Assembly: GCA_036874045.1 (NCBI GenBank)
Contig: CM072343.1
Coordinates: 7,770,001-7,834,000 of the forward strand
Direction: 5' to 3'
Source: Cymodocea nodosa
Lineage: Eukaryota > Streptophyta > Magnoliopsida > Alismatales > Cymodoceaceae
DNA length: 64,000 bases
Shown here: positions 47,005 through 58,925 of the stretch, in pieces
How the letters are laid out: each line of letters opens with the position of its first letter
Numbering within the stretch: the first letter of the stretch is position 1
Position numbers and translations under genes: made by a program
Notes under the pieces: model-generated
What the model was told of the DNA's origin: nothing
Databases searched by the model: none
The model's input: only the letters and a program-made list of their open reading frames with translations

Positions 47005-47090
47005 TTTAAACAGATGATCCGAAGTAAATGACAGGAAAAACCGATTCCTAAATAGAGAAATGAAGGCTTTTAATTATGATAATAATGAAA

Positions 47091-47102
47091 GCTTTGATAC
47101 CA
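47091..47102 (-). other. primer binding site, tRNA-Met type
   Basis: TGGTATCAAAGC, one change from TGGTATCAGAGC, two bases after the LTR end. Confidence 0.85.
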
Positions 47103-47104
47103 GT

Positions 47105-48321
47105 TGTAGGATCATTTGTATCACAAGAGGGGGGATGAATTTTGTCTTTAGTAATTAAATACTAGCGGATAAAACAAGAGCATAAAACACTCGTAAATGA
47201 AATTCTATTCTTTTAATTCAAGATAGAATTTACAATATCTTTTCAGCTCAATTCCCTTCTTGACGGTTTTGATATAGTAATGTTCGATATACAATTCAAA
47301 TAGGAAAACAAAGCTCTTATTCAAAACTAATTTTGAATTGTATAAAACCAGATCTTTATGCACACAGCTTCTTTCTTTCTCTTTGCTCAGCTTCTGTATC
47401 TCTTCTTCTCTAGTTGTTGAATTTCCAAACTTCTTACGTTTGCAGCTCCTTTTCTGAAATTGCTTGGAATTTCGAACTTCTTTTGATGTTGGAGAATTTT
47501 TCAGAAAATGAATATTCAAACTTAACTTTTCAGTTAGGGATCCGGATTCAATATTCAATCTTGGTTTTTGAGATTGGGATCCTCTATTGTAATGTAGCTC
47601 GTACTCTCTATTAGTAGTCGAACTCTGTTGTCTTTCACCTTCAACATGTTCATCCACTTGATCCACAATCCATAATCCTCGTACTAATTTTCTCTTTAAT
47701 CCAAATTACTTTCTATTTTAATTTCCACTTTCTCCACTAACATTTTGAATTTCCACGATCTCCACTTCATAGATCCACCGAAACTTTATCTTCCTCGAGT
47801 CTTGTAGAATATCTTCGAAGTCTTTGATTTTGTCGAACATTTATCCTTTAAGTCTTGTAAAAACTCAAACACTTATCCTTTAACTCTTCGAGTTTTTGCA
47901 CCTGCAAAACGCATGACTAAACAAAGAAACTTATCTATTCGTTAGTCCTTTTATAAAACTCAAACAGTTATCTATCCATGCGTATAAAAACTCGAACACT
48001 TATCTAACTATTAGATTTTTCATTACCAAACGCACATGGAAAACACATGACAACTTAAAACATTAAAAACACACGTGCAAATAACCTTAACTATACGAGT
48101 TTTTAACATAAAGTATTCGACAAAAATGAAACGTTAACTATCCGAAAGTTTAACTATTACAAATCTAACTCTTCGGAAATCTTTAATTTATCCGACATAA
48201 AAATGAAACTTTCCGATAATCTGTTAACTATTATACTTAAAGAAATATACTTAGAGAATATTATGTAGACTTATTTAAATACGTTAATAAAGCATATATC
48301 ATCAAAATTAAATACCTAACA
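47105..48321 (-). repeat. 5' LTR of SIRE-c (1217 bp)
   Basis: TGTTAGGTATTTAATTTTGA start at 48321 and CCTACA end at 47105. The first 30 bases resemble the family-a LTR start. Words TCGAACACTTA, TCGGATA-type and CGAGTTTTT strings occur at 47860-48210. Confidence 0.85.
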
Positions 48322-49062
48322 AAGTTTATTTTGTAGGAAATTTTTCAAAGATCCAAGATTAATGATTAAAGAAAATTTGAAATGTAAACGTGGGTCAGAA
48401 TGTGTGTATTTTGATGAAGGAAAAAGAAAAGACGTGAAGAAGTAGAAGACTGATAGTGATTAAACGTGGAGGATATGCATGAAATAAAGATATAGTATAA
48501 AAGGCATAGAATTCTCGTTGATCAACTATCCCTACACACTAAATGAAAATTTTTTCAGGGATCAAAAACACTCTTTGGGGAAAAGCTCTTAGGTGAAAGA
48601 AAATTCAGTGAACTAGAAAAAGTCAGATTTATGTCACTGAAGATTTGAAGTATTAGATGGAAGAAAATTTAGTGAAGTAGAAAAAGTCAGATTTATGTCA
48701 CTGAAGATCTGAAGTATCAACAAAAAGCAAATTCGGTGAAGTAGAGAACGACAAGATATTTGTCATTGAAGAATTGCTGAAGAAGAAAGATCTCAAATAG
48801 GGAGAAATGTTTTAAATTCTGCATATTAGTTTTCTCTATTTGTAGTTATGAAATTGTATAGATGAAACATGGTATCGATATATAATTGCATCTACAATTT
48901 AAGAGGAGAATTGAATTGTATATTGTAATTGAAACCTTGAATAAAATGATTTTATAAATAACAATGTCATGATTGGTTTTTGAGATTTGAAGTTTCAATT
49001 ATAATCAGAAAAAGTTGAAAAACACAATTCACCCCCCTCTTGTGTAGCCATACGATACTACA
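48322..49062 (+). repeat. a3 5' LTR, last 741 bp
   Basis: From AAGTTTATTTTGTAGG to CGATACTACA, colinear with 6319-7004. TATA box at 48494-48503. Its first part was displaced by SIRE-c. Confidence 0.88.
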
Positions 49063-49064
49063 AG

Positions 49065-49076
49065 TGGTATCAAAAT
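49065..49076 (+). other. degenerate tRNA-Met primer site
   Basis: TGGTATCAAAAT; the last bases of TGGTATCAGAGC are changed, so priming would be poor. Confidence 0.8.
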
Positions 49077-49262
49077 TTTGTTAATAATCTTTGATATAAA
49101 ATCGATACCAACTTATTTAATATCATTGCTTATTTTGCCTTCCTTGTTTTTAAACAGAAATTGATATTTGAGCATACTCTTAACCTTCTCGATTTAAGGC
49201 TCAAATTGTTTTTATTGTTTTAGGCTGTTTAAAATCAAATAGGTTGAAAAATCTAAGGTAAG

Positions 49263-51444
49263 ATGGCTACTTGAAATGGTAATTTTTCTTTTTATGAAGG
49301 TCAAAATCTTAACCGTCCTCCTTTATTTGATGGAATACATTTTGAATATAGGAAATATAGGATGACAGTTTTTCTTCAAAGTATAGATCATAAGTTGTGG
49401 TTCATGATTTCTAAACCTTATACTCTATTAACTACCCCTTATAATACTTGGACAATTACTAAAAAAGAAAATGAAACTCTGAATGCTAAGGACTTAAATA
49501 TTTTATTTTGTGCATTGAGTTATGAACAGTTCAGTAAAGTGTCGGCATATAAATCTGCTTATGAGGTGTGGCATGCATTAAAAGTTTCATATGAAGGTAC
49601 TTCTCAAGTTAAAGAGACTAAGACAAACATGTTAATTCATAAGTATGAACTCTTTAAGATGAATGAAGACGAAAGTATTTCTAAGATGTTTTCCAGATTC
49701 CCTGATATCATAAACTCTTTAAAATGCTTAGGAAAGAATTGTGAACATAAGGATTTGGTGAGAAAAATTCTCAGATCCCTAAGTTCTAAATGGTCTCAAA
49801 AAGTGACATCAATTGAGGAATCACGAGATTTAAATGTTTATACTATAAATGAACTTATAGGAAATTTAACAGCATATGAAGTTCAATTAAATGAATCACT
49901 AAGTCACAACAAACTAAAAATGAGGAAAGAAATAGCCTTCGAAATTAATTCAGATTCTAATATATCTAATGATTCTGACGAGGATTTGATTTTGCTGACT
50001 AGGAAATTCAAGAAAGCATGGAAAGCTAGGAAACAACAAAGGAACAAAAATGATAATCCCTCAACATCAAAATCACTGAATGACAAGAATTCTTCATCTA
50101 GAAAGTATGTTTGTTACAATTGTAAGAAACCTGGACATCTTTCTCTAGATTGTCCTATAAGGAAAAATGAAAAGCATAGTAGGACAAATCAGAAGAAGAC
50201 GGCTCAGAAAACTTAGAAAAAGTTTTAAAAGAAAAAGGCTTTGAAGGTCACTTGGGATGACATGTCTGAAGAGTTTGAATCTAAGGAATCATCATCAAAA
50301 TCTTCACATTCAGAAGAAGAACAAGAGTTAAAAGACATTACTCATGTGTGCTTCATGGCAGATGAGTCTGAGGTAATATCTGATCCTGAAAGTCATTCAG
50401 ATTTTAACATTGATGAATTATTATATGTTTATCATGCATTATTACAAAAACATAAAGGTTGTAAATTGGAAAATAAGAATATCAGAAACTCTTTATCCAT
50501 TGTGGAAGAAGAAAATTGTTTCCTATCTACTACTTTAGAAAAGTTTAAATGTGATAATGAAAATCATGCTAGAGATCTACATAAATTTAAATTTAATAAA
50601 TGTGTCTTGCATGAACAAATATAGAATACAAATGCTGAAAAATTAAAGATAGAATCTGAAAATGAAATGTTGAGAAACAATATAAATGATCTTGAGGTAG
50701 AGATTGATAAATTAAAAATGAGAGAGCTAGATTTAAATTCTACCATTGAAAAATGGAATTTAAGTCAAACTAAGTTAAACAAACTAACTAGTACCCCTAC
50801 AGTGTCATATAAATTTGGCTTAGGATTTGATTATCCTGAATACCCTGAATCTTAAGCCAACAAAGGATTTATTAGTTGCAGTTCAAGAAAATCTAAGACT
50901 AAAATTCCTTTTATCATGAAACAAGGTAATAAATATGTAGAAGTAGGTATTTCAAGGGATGAATCATGTAGTAATAATATAAATCAATGTGATTTGTCTA
51001 AATGTACTTCTAACATGACTATTAATGTTTCTAAAAATCTTGTTTCTTGTTCTAGAAAATCAGTCACTAATGTTTCAAAAATTACAAACAATCGTAGTAA
51101 ACTGAAAATTCAGAAATCTGAGCATGAAATTCAAAACTTTGGTGTTAGACCAATTAATCATTCTACATGTTCTTTATCTGAAAATTTGTGTAGAAAAAGA
51201 TTTTGTATGTATTGAAAATTCAAATACAAGTACAAAATCTTGGTATGAACTTACTGAAATGTATGAGCATGACCAAAATAAATTAACATCTGATAAAAAT
51301 CGATTTGATCTTGGTTATACTACATCTGAAAATAAAAAGAATGTAAATGATAATGTTAAATTGCTTTTAAACAAAAAGAAGAAATATGCGTTTAATGAAC
51401 TTGGTCCTCAACAACATTAGGTACCAAGAAACAATTCTTCTTGA
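49263..51444 (+). pseudogene. gag of SIRE copy a3
   Basis: ATG at 49263 with TGA as codon 4 (Gly in a2). Then a continuous frame from KYRMTVFLQSIDHKLW (49350) through the UBN2 domain to an intact zinc knuckle CYNCKKPGHLSLDC (50110-50151). Stops at 50214 and 50228; acidic stretch 50260-50400; coiled coil 50460-50770 with a stop at 50622. A frameshift near 51190, a Trp-to-TAG at 51418 and the gag-end TGA at 51442. Confidence 0.88.
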
Positions 51445-51462
51445 TTTGTTTTGCAGGAGGAA

Positions 51463-54400
51463 ACAACATCAAAATGAATCTTGGATAGTGGAGCATCAAG
51501 TCACATGACCAGACAGAAAAGTCTACTGAAAATTTTTACAAATACCAAGAAAGGAAATGCTACATTTGGAAACAAAAGCAAGGATAAAATCATAGGTATG
51601 GGCAATGTTCAAATAACTCCTACTTGTGTTATTTCGAATGTACTATATGTAGAAAACCTAAGATTTAATCTACTGAGTGTTATAAAACTAAATGATAATG
51701 GATATTATGTATTATTTGAAGAAAATTTATGCAAAATTATTGATAAAAGTACAGATGAACTTAAGTTTATTGCTAAAAGAAAAGGTTCTGTATGTATTTT
51801 ATCTTTACCTTCTGGTGTAGTTGATTTAAATTCATGTTTGCTAGCTGAAACTAGTGATGCATATCTGTGGCATAGAAGGATCAAGCATATAAATATGAAA
51901 TTATTGCATAAATTATCTAGAAAACATTTAGTGAGAGGTTTACCAAAGATTAAATACTCAAAGTACTTTATGTGTGATGCATGTGAGTTAGGTAAACTTC
52001 ACAAAAACTCTTTTAAATCCAAAATTGATATATCAAGCAAGAGAGTCTTAGAACTTATACATATGGATCTATTTGGACCAACAAGAATCATGAGTCTTGG
52101 TGGTAAACGGTATGTATTTGTTTTAGTAGATGACTTCTCTAGATACACTTGGGTATACTTTCTAGCATCTAAGATAGAAGCTTTTGAAAAGTTTAAAATG
52201 TTTTGCAATCTTGTTCAAAATGAACAAAGTGTCTCTGTTCAAAAACTCAAGAGTGATCATGGTACTGAATTTGATAATGATCAAATGAATAATTACTATA
52301 TAGATCATGGCATTGATCACAGATTTTCTTTTCCAAAAGCACCATCTCAAAATGGTGTTGTTGAGAGAAAGAATAGATCACTTTAGGAAATGGCCAGAAC
52401 TATGTTAAATGAGCATAACTTACCTCAAAATCTTTGGGCTGAAGTAGTAAATACAACTTGTTATGTTATTAACATAAGTCATTTAAGACCTCTTATAAAT
52501 AAAACTCCTTTTGAAATTATGTTTGATAGGGTTCCAAAAATTTCCTATATGAAACCATTTGGCTGCAAGTGTTTTATTCTTAATACTAAGGATAAAATGG
52601 ATAAATTTCAAGCCAAAGTGGATGAAGGAATTTTTGTAGGTTACTCTACTAGAAGTAGAGCCTATAGAGTATATAATAAAACTTCTAGAACTATTGAAGA
52701 AACCCTTCATGTAAGCTTCAATGAAAATTCTTTTAGAGAATCTCAATCTAAAGTTGATAATGATGATATGATCAATTTCCCAAAAGAACTAGAGATCAAT
52801 AGAGAGATTGAAGATTTATCTGAGAAAATCAAAAATATGAACTTAAATGATCAAGCTAATGACGAAAGTGATGTACCTTCAGATGTTGATGAGAATATTG
52901 AGGAAAATTAGAGAAATTGAATTTATTCTTGATCACATCCCATTACTCAAGTCATTGGTAATATTAATGAGGGAGTTAATACTAGAGCTTCAGTAAATTT
53001 AAATAGTATGTGTATGTTTGTTTCTATGGTGGAACCAAAGAATATAGGAGAAGCATTATCTAATGAAAATTGGATAGTGGCAATGCAAGAAGAACTAAAT
53101 CAATTCATCAAAAATGATGTTTGGGAATTAGTCTCTCCACCAAAACATCAGTCCATAATAGGAACAAAGTGGATCTTTAGAAACAAAACTAATGATACTA
53201 GTCAAATTATAAGGAACAAAGCTAGATTAGTTGCACAAGGGTATACACAGGAAGGACTAGATTATGATGAAACATTTGCTCCTATAGCTAGGTTAGAAAG
53301 TATTAGAATATTATTGGCCTATGCTTGTTATATGGATTTTAAACTATATCAAATGGATGTCAAGAGTGCATTTCTAAATGGTTTAATTAATGAAGAAGTT
53401 TATGTAAAACAACCACCTGGATTTGAAGATATTAAAAATCCTGACTATGTGTATAAATTGAAGAAAGCCTTGTATGGTTTGAAGCAAACACCTAGATCGT
53501 GGTATGAAAGGTTATTTACTTTTCTAATAGAACAATGTTATATCATGGGAAAAGTAGACCATACTCTTTTTATCAAAAAGGATGATAATGATCAGATTGT
53601 TCAAATATATGTGGATGATATAATCTTTGGAGCAACTTCTGATAAACTGATAAAAATATTTTCTGAAGAAATGGCTAGTCAGTTTGAGATGAGTATGATA
53701 GGAGAACTTTCATATTTTCTAAGACTTCAAATTAAGCAAATGGATAAAGGTATATTTTTAAATCAGGAAAAATATGCAAATGAAATGCTTAAGAAATTTA
53801 ATTTTAATGATACAAGGATTCAAGGAACTCATATGAGTACTTCTTTAAAGTTAGATATTGATGACATAGGAAAATCAATAGATCAAAGAAAATACAAAAG
53901 TATGATTGCTTCTTTACTTTATTTAACAGCTAGTAGACCTGATATTATGTTTGTTGTGTGTGCTTGTGCTAGATTTCAATCTAATCCTAAAGAATCACAC
54001 TCAATTGTTGTTAAAAGAATATTTAGATATATACAAGTAACTAAAAACTTTGGTCTATATTATTCTAAGAATAGTTTAATAGATCTTATAGGATATATTG
54101 ATGCTAATTACGCAAGATCTAAATCTGATAGGAAAAGTACCAATGGCACATGTCAATTATTAAGAAATAATTTGGTGTCATGGTTTAGTAAAAAGCAAAA
54201 CTGTGTAGCACTTTCAACTACTGAAGCTGAATATGTTGCTGCTGCACTATGTTGCACTCAGATTCTGTGGATAAGGCAAACTTTAGAAGTTTTTGGATTA
54301 TTTTATGATACAACTAAGATTTATTGTGATAGTAGTTTTGTAATAAATCTTTCCAAAAATCCTGTATTACATTCTAGAGTAAAACATATAGAGGTTAGAC

Positions 54401-54558
54401 ATCATTTTCTAAGAGATAACATAATTAAAGGAAAAATTAAATTAGAATTTGTGTCTAGTAAAAATCAATTAGCTGATATATTTACAAAACCTCTAGGTGA
54501 AAATACATTATGCAACATAAGATTAAATTTAGGTATTTGTAGGCTATATGATGTATAA
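51463..54558 (+). pseudogene. pol of SIRE copy a3 (protease to RNase H), nearly open
   Basis: Protease DSGASSHMT at 51484 is intact, one Trp-to-TGA lies just before it. LWHRRIKHINMKLL at 51865; integrase MDLFGPTR (52063), SDHGTEFDND (52255), ERKNRSL (52363) with TAG at 52384. Stops near 52909-52930 in the linker. The RT/RNase H frame 53008-54558 is open for 516 codons, with [19 protein letters not shown] (53608) and [10 protein letters not shown]. Catalytic GYTDADY is changed to GYIDANY (54092), and two single codons are missing relative to a4 (at TQEGLD and DQIVQI). Ends CRLYDV. Confidence 0.92.
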
Positions 54559-56130
54559 AATGCTTAGACTCCACAAAAGATAAATTTTGTTGATGATGTT
54601 GTTCACCTCATAGATATTATATACTTATCATAAATATCTAAGTAGTATCTAAAATGCTGCATAAGATACTATGTATTTATTATAATATTATAGTAGTATC
54701 TTATTGATTTTACGTAGTTTATCAATTTTAAAGGTTTTCAAAATTTTAAGTGGAAGTGTAAATGAAGAACATTAAATACTTTTGAAATCCTGAAATTTTG
54801 ATTAAGTGATTTTCTTTGGATCAATGAAAATACATATGATCATGCATGAATTTGACTTGATTGATTAAACTTGTAGAATAATTTATATGTAAATCATCTT
54901 AAACTTTTAATCAAAAGTATGAGCTTATTGAAACTGATTCATATTTTCAATAAAATCATAGAAGTAAAAATTGTATGAGATTTGTATTTTATTGCATCTG
55001 TATTAATGCAATACATATATACTGTGCTTAAAATGAAAAGTGCTTACAAAGTGAAAATCTTTAAGAGTTTATTGATCAGTTTGATCATGAGCCTTTTGTA
55101 CTTGAGCAAATAGGTATGTAAGGATTGTTGTCTTGAAAAAGGATTCTTTAAATCTAGTAACCTAAAGTCCTAATCAGATCTGGGATTGTTGACTGAAAGC
55201 TCATTACATGGGTATATTAGAAAGCTCTTGTATGATTCAAGCTTTTCAAACTAACTTTTAAAGAAAATTATCAATATTTACTGTTTTAAAAAGAAAAAGT
55301 TGTCTCATTAATTACAGATATCTTTGAATCAAATATAGTTTCTACCAATATGACTACTGATTAGTTGAATCAAAATTAGTACTTTTGAAATGTTTAGTTG
55401 AGATACATTCCTTTATTCTCCTTGAGTTAATCATATTAAGTTCAAAGTTATGTTTTGATTCATATACCATATGAAATTGATTCTTGAAATCATTTTTGAT
55501 GAATTAAGGATGACAGAAATCTTCTGAAAAGAGAATTTAAAGTGTAGTTATAATTAACATCTATTTTATACAAATATATGTTGTATGTTATTGAATATAT
55601 TTGAAGTATATTTGTAGGGAGAGGAATTACAATGTCCAAAACAGATTAATATAATTCAGAATACAAATCTTGGTTAATCTGAGTTTAGTCCTCTTGAGAT
55701 CTTGATGAAATAATTTAGTAGACAATCAAACTATTTTAGATTCATAAAAAGAATATCAGAATAGTTTACAATGTTCTCAAGATGATGTTATAAATGTTAA
55801 GGTATAGCTTATGTAGTGTGTTTGGAACGTTTCAGTTGAAAGCATCTGAAACTTGTTTTTGATAAAGTATACTAACTAAACGTTATGTTATGTAAGGTAA
55901 CGTGCAAAACTACCTCTAGATAGCATTTTACTCGTTAGGTTAGTTAACTCAACTAGTTATACTTGAATATTTCGGGTACCTTGATTGAATAAACTATATT
56001 CAATATTCATTTAAAATCCAAACCCGACTTATATACACGTTGAGTTAGTCGCCTAAAACCCTATTTAAACACTTATTACACGGGCACTTCAGTTATTCGT
56101 AAACTTTGTCTAGAAAATTTTTCCTACTTA
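54559..56130 (+). other. post-pol non-coding region of a3
   Basis: No gene. From about 54800 to 55617 it is homologous to the inverse of 23490-22535 in the F-box-carrying Tat element. It includes TTGATCATGAGCCTTTTGTA and the GGATTGTTGACTGAAAGCTC block. After TATTTGTAG at 55617 the two diverge. 55860-56050 holds TCGTTAGGTTA, TAACTCAACTA and ACGTTGAGTTA words and a TATTTAAAC string just before the ORF, which might form a promoter. Confidence 0.65.
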
Positions 56131-58411
56131 TTGCTGTTTCAACCTACGATGATGGTCTCAAAGTTCTACAAGAGTCATGGCAAAGGAAAAGGCAAAAGCA
56201 GAGGAGATGCAAAAGGAAAAGAAATAGATACTGATGAAGTTCCACATACTTGGTTTAAGAAAATACTTCAAGTGGACAAAAGGTTAGCAAAAATTTACAG
56301 TGAATACTTCTTTTCTAAAGGAATACTGAATGAAGTTAGATTAGAACTTCATAACACTGATGAAAGTATTAAGTACATGGGGATTTGAAGTAAATATGAT
56401 AGAGAATATAGAATGAAATGTGCTAAAATTACATTTTTAGAACAGTATGAAAAATATTTGGAAAAAGGTGTAAGTACATCAACTAGAATTCCTCAAATAC
56501 CTATAAACGGTACAAGATTACATGCATTTGAGGAAGAACATGAATCTGCTATACCTACTCCTTTGTATTCAAAAGAAAAACAAACAAATATCGCTATAGA
56601 TAAAAGAAAAGTTGATAGTCTTTGAAAGGCAATAGCTATAGAAAGTGCCTTTGAAGAATTAAAGCAGAAAACTTTTATGGAGCAATTTGAAAAGAAAACA
56701 ACAATACTTGAAGAGGAGAAATAGCAATGTTATAGAAGAAGGAAAATCAGAAAAATTATGTTTGAGGAAACAAAGTCTGTTGGAAAAGAAAAATCAGATG
56801 AGCATTTATTTCCTAAAGGCAATGTATGTCTAGACATTGTACCTTTTAGTGCATCTGATAAACTCATCAATTTCGAGCATACTGAAATTGATGAAGATAA
56901 TGAGACTTTATTTTCCCTTGCTAGAAAACTTGAGAAGAAATCCAAGTCAAATATGAGCTCAAGTTTTCTATTAGTTTAAGTCCTGATGATGTAGAAATTG
57001 AAAAATCAGAACATCAAGAAACTAACATTGAACAAGTTATTGCAAATATAATTGACAATGTTGAGGTAGTAACTAGTTCACAGGTTGAATTGTCTAGAGT
57101 AGCGGATATTGAAAAAGTTAAGACTCTAGAAGAGCTAAATGTCAACCAGCCTTCTTCAAAATCTATAGAAGCAAAGTCTGAGAATTCACAACATGTATCA
57201 ATGGAGATATCTGTTGAACAAAATGAACAATTACAGACAGATACACTGGTTGTAGAATTTGTGGAAAAATTGAACTCTGATCATTCTATAGAGACTGAAC
57301 AAATGAATGTTGAGCATAATGAAGATGTTCCTTACACTATTGAAGTTGGAGAATCAAGCCTACCTACGCAGCTTCAAGAAAATATTTTCATAGAAGAACA
57401 ACATGACATTCATTTTGAAGAAGAGGTTATTGAAGATGAATTAAACTCTGAATCACAGCTTCAGGTATCACCTTCTTTGTATAGAGTATTACAAATTCAA
57501 GGAAATTCAATTCATTTTAGATCTGAGGAAGCATTGTAGAAATACAATAATCTAATTGCATGTCAGATTCTGCATGCTCATCCAATAAAATTCAGAAATT
57601 TGATGGAAATAAGAGATCTATTTGAGTTTCAAGGCCTCATTCAATTCTTTCCCGTTGGAACACAATGGAAACAATATAAAGAGCTTATTGCAGCCTTTTA
57701 TAGCAATCTGGTTAAGAATGACAATATATTGAAAACTCAAATAAATCAACAGGAGTTCACATTGTTTCCTGAATTAATTTTTGAAGTTTTGGGATTAAAG
57801 AATGAAGGTGTTGTTGTTACAAACAAATTTGACATGATTAAACAACTAGAATGGAACATTCAGTCTTTATCAAAAATTCCAGATGTATATACTGAAATGA
57901 GATTAATAAAAAATCTGAATGTAGAGGCAAGGTTTATTGCAAATATATTGCATGCCAATTTATTTTAGAGAGTCAGACATAATATGGAAGTTAACAGAAG
58001 CTGTTTATATGCAACTTATGGTCTACTGAATAGAATTCAAATCAATTGGTTTGATGTTTTCATTTATCAACTACAACATATGAGTTCAAAGTTATTTTTG
58101 GTGATGTATGTAGACTTCTTGCAAACCAATTAAATTTATTCGATTGGCCCTCTGAAACTAAAGGCATGAGAACTTTTAGTGTAAAAGATTTGCAAAAATT
58201 CCAGGCCTTGCATCAACCTTAACGACAATAACAACCTGATTGTACAAAACATATACAACCACAACAGCTAAGTTATTCAATTCAAGCAGAACAACAACCC
58301 TAGATACCTCCTAACCTAGATAATGTGCTTAACGACATCAAAAATGATATTTAGCATCTAGGAGATAAAATCTGTAATGCTATAAGTGATATACTTAGGA
58401 GGAATAGATAA
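56131..58411 (+). pseudogene. ORF related to Tat ORF1, downstream of SIRE pol, broken
   Basis: Start near 56149 (MMVSKFYKSHGKGKGKSRGD). Charged helical N-terminal half with stops at 56386, 56623 and 56722, an acidic middle (57090-57500, EEEVIEDELNSE), a stop at 57537, then LFEFQGLIQFFPVGTQWKQY, FYSNLVKND, EVLGLKNEGV and RFIANILHANL. A stop at 57966 is followed by LLNRIQINW (58023-58050) and a degraded tail. The C-terminal domain matches 28393-27755 in order and wording. SIRE elements may carry an extra ORF here (the env-like ORF of soybean SIRE1), but this one is of the plant-transposon-protein kind. Confidence 0.7.
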
Positions 58412-58599
58412 ATGTCAAGTCATTTGTTTCTTTGCTTGTTTCTGAATACAAATTGTAATGTTTGTATTTATTATTTGATTCATAGAACAATACATTTTTT
58501 TGTAAATGGTTCTATTCTTATTTATGTTTACAAAAAGTTGAGCTATATAGACTTATCTCTTGATTTATATACTATGTAATCATCTTTTTGATTAATAAC

Positions 58600-58614
58600 A
58601 AAAAGGGAGAGAAA
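58600..58614 (+). other. polypurine tract after the a3 extra ORF
   Basis: AAAAAGGGAGAGAAA followed by TGTTAT at 58615, the usual SIRE tract and LTR-start arrangement. Confidence 0.7.
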
Positions 58615-58925
58615 TGTTATAAATTCAAAAGAAGAAGATGATTATGATTTTAATTGCATATATTATAAAGGGAGATAATATTTAAGTCGTTATAACAGAT
58701 GACAATGTAATATGAAAGAAAATTATGTGGTTATTAAAATCTAAAGATACTTATGTAATTATTGACATTTGAATGTTTTATTTCTGAGAGGTGAATTTTA
58801 CACAAACAATAGAAATAAGCTTAAGTGAACTTAAGTCAACAAACTTGTTTGTTGAATTAAAAGTTAACCCAACGAAGGTGCTTTGTTGAGTTAAATATAT
58901 TTCATAATTGATTTAATATGGTTTT
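58615..58925 (+). repeat. probable start of an unplaced 3' LTR
   Basis: TGTTATAAATTC after a polypurine tract, with TTTGTTGAGTTA and TAACCCAACGA words near 58860-58890. It does not match the family-a LTR start, so either a3 has a recombinant LTR or this belongs to another SIRE family. Interrupted at 58926 by a family-a LTR. Confidence 0.5.

Larger units (their letters stand above)
43691..48321 (-). mobile_element. SIRE-c Ty1/copia element, 3' truncated
   Basis: Minus strand: LTR 48321-47105, primer site 47102, gag from 47004, protease and integrase to about 43700; RT, RNase H and 3' LTR are missing. The LTR start lies inside the a3 LTR just before AAGTTTATTTTG, so SIRE-c inserted into a3, but the other half of the a3 LTR is not found past 43690. 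Confidence 0.88.
48322..58614 (+). mobile_element. SIRE copia copy a3 with an extra 3' ORF
   Basis: LTR tail 48322-49062, primer site 49065, gag 49263-51444, pol 51463-54558, non-coding 54559-56130, ORF1-like frame 56131-58411, polypurine tract to 58614. This is the only family-a copy here with pol through RNase H and a downstream region. Whether 54800-58411 is native or an inserted Tat segment is open. Confidence 0.8.

Noticed and set aside
48300-48340. Second case of a break at TTTATTTTG(C/T)AG, matching the a4 joint
   Set aside because: The break here is the terminal TGTTAGG of the SIRE-c LTR at 48321, so it is an insertion site next to that string, not a joint at the AG.
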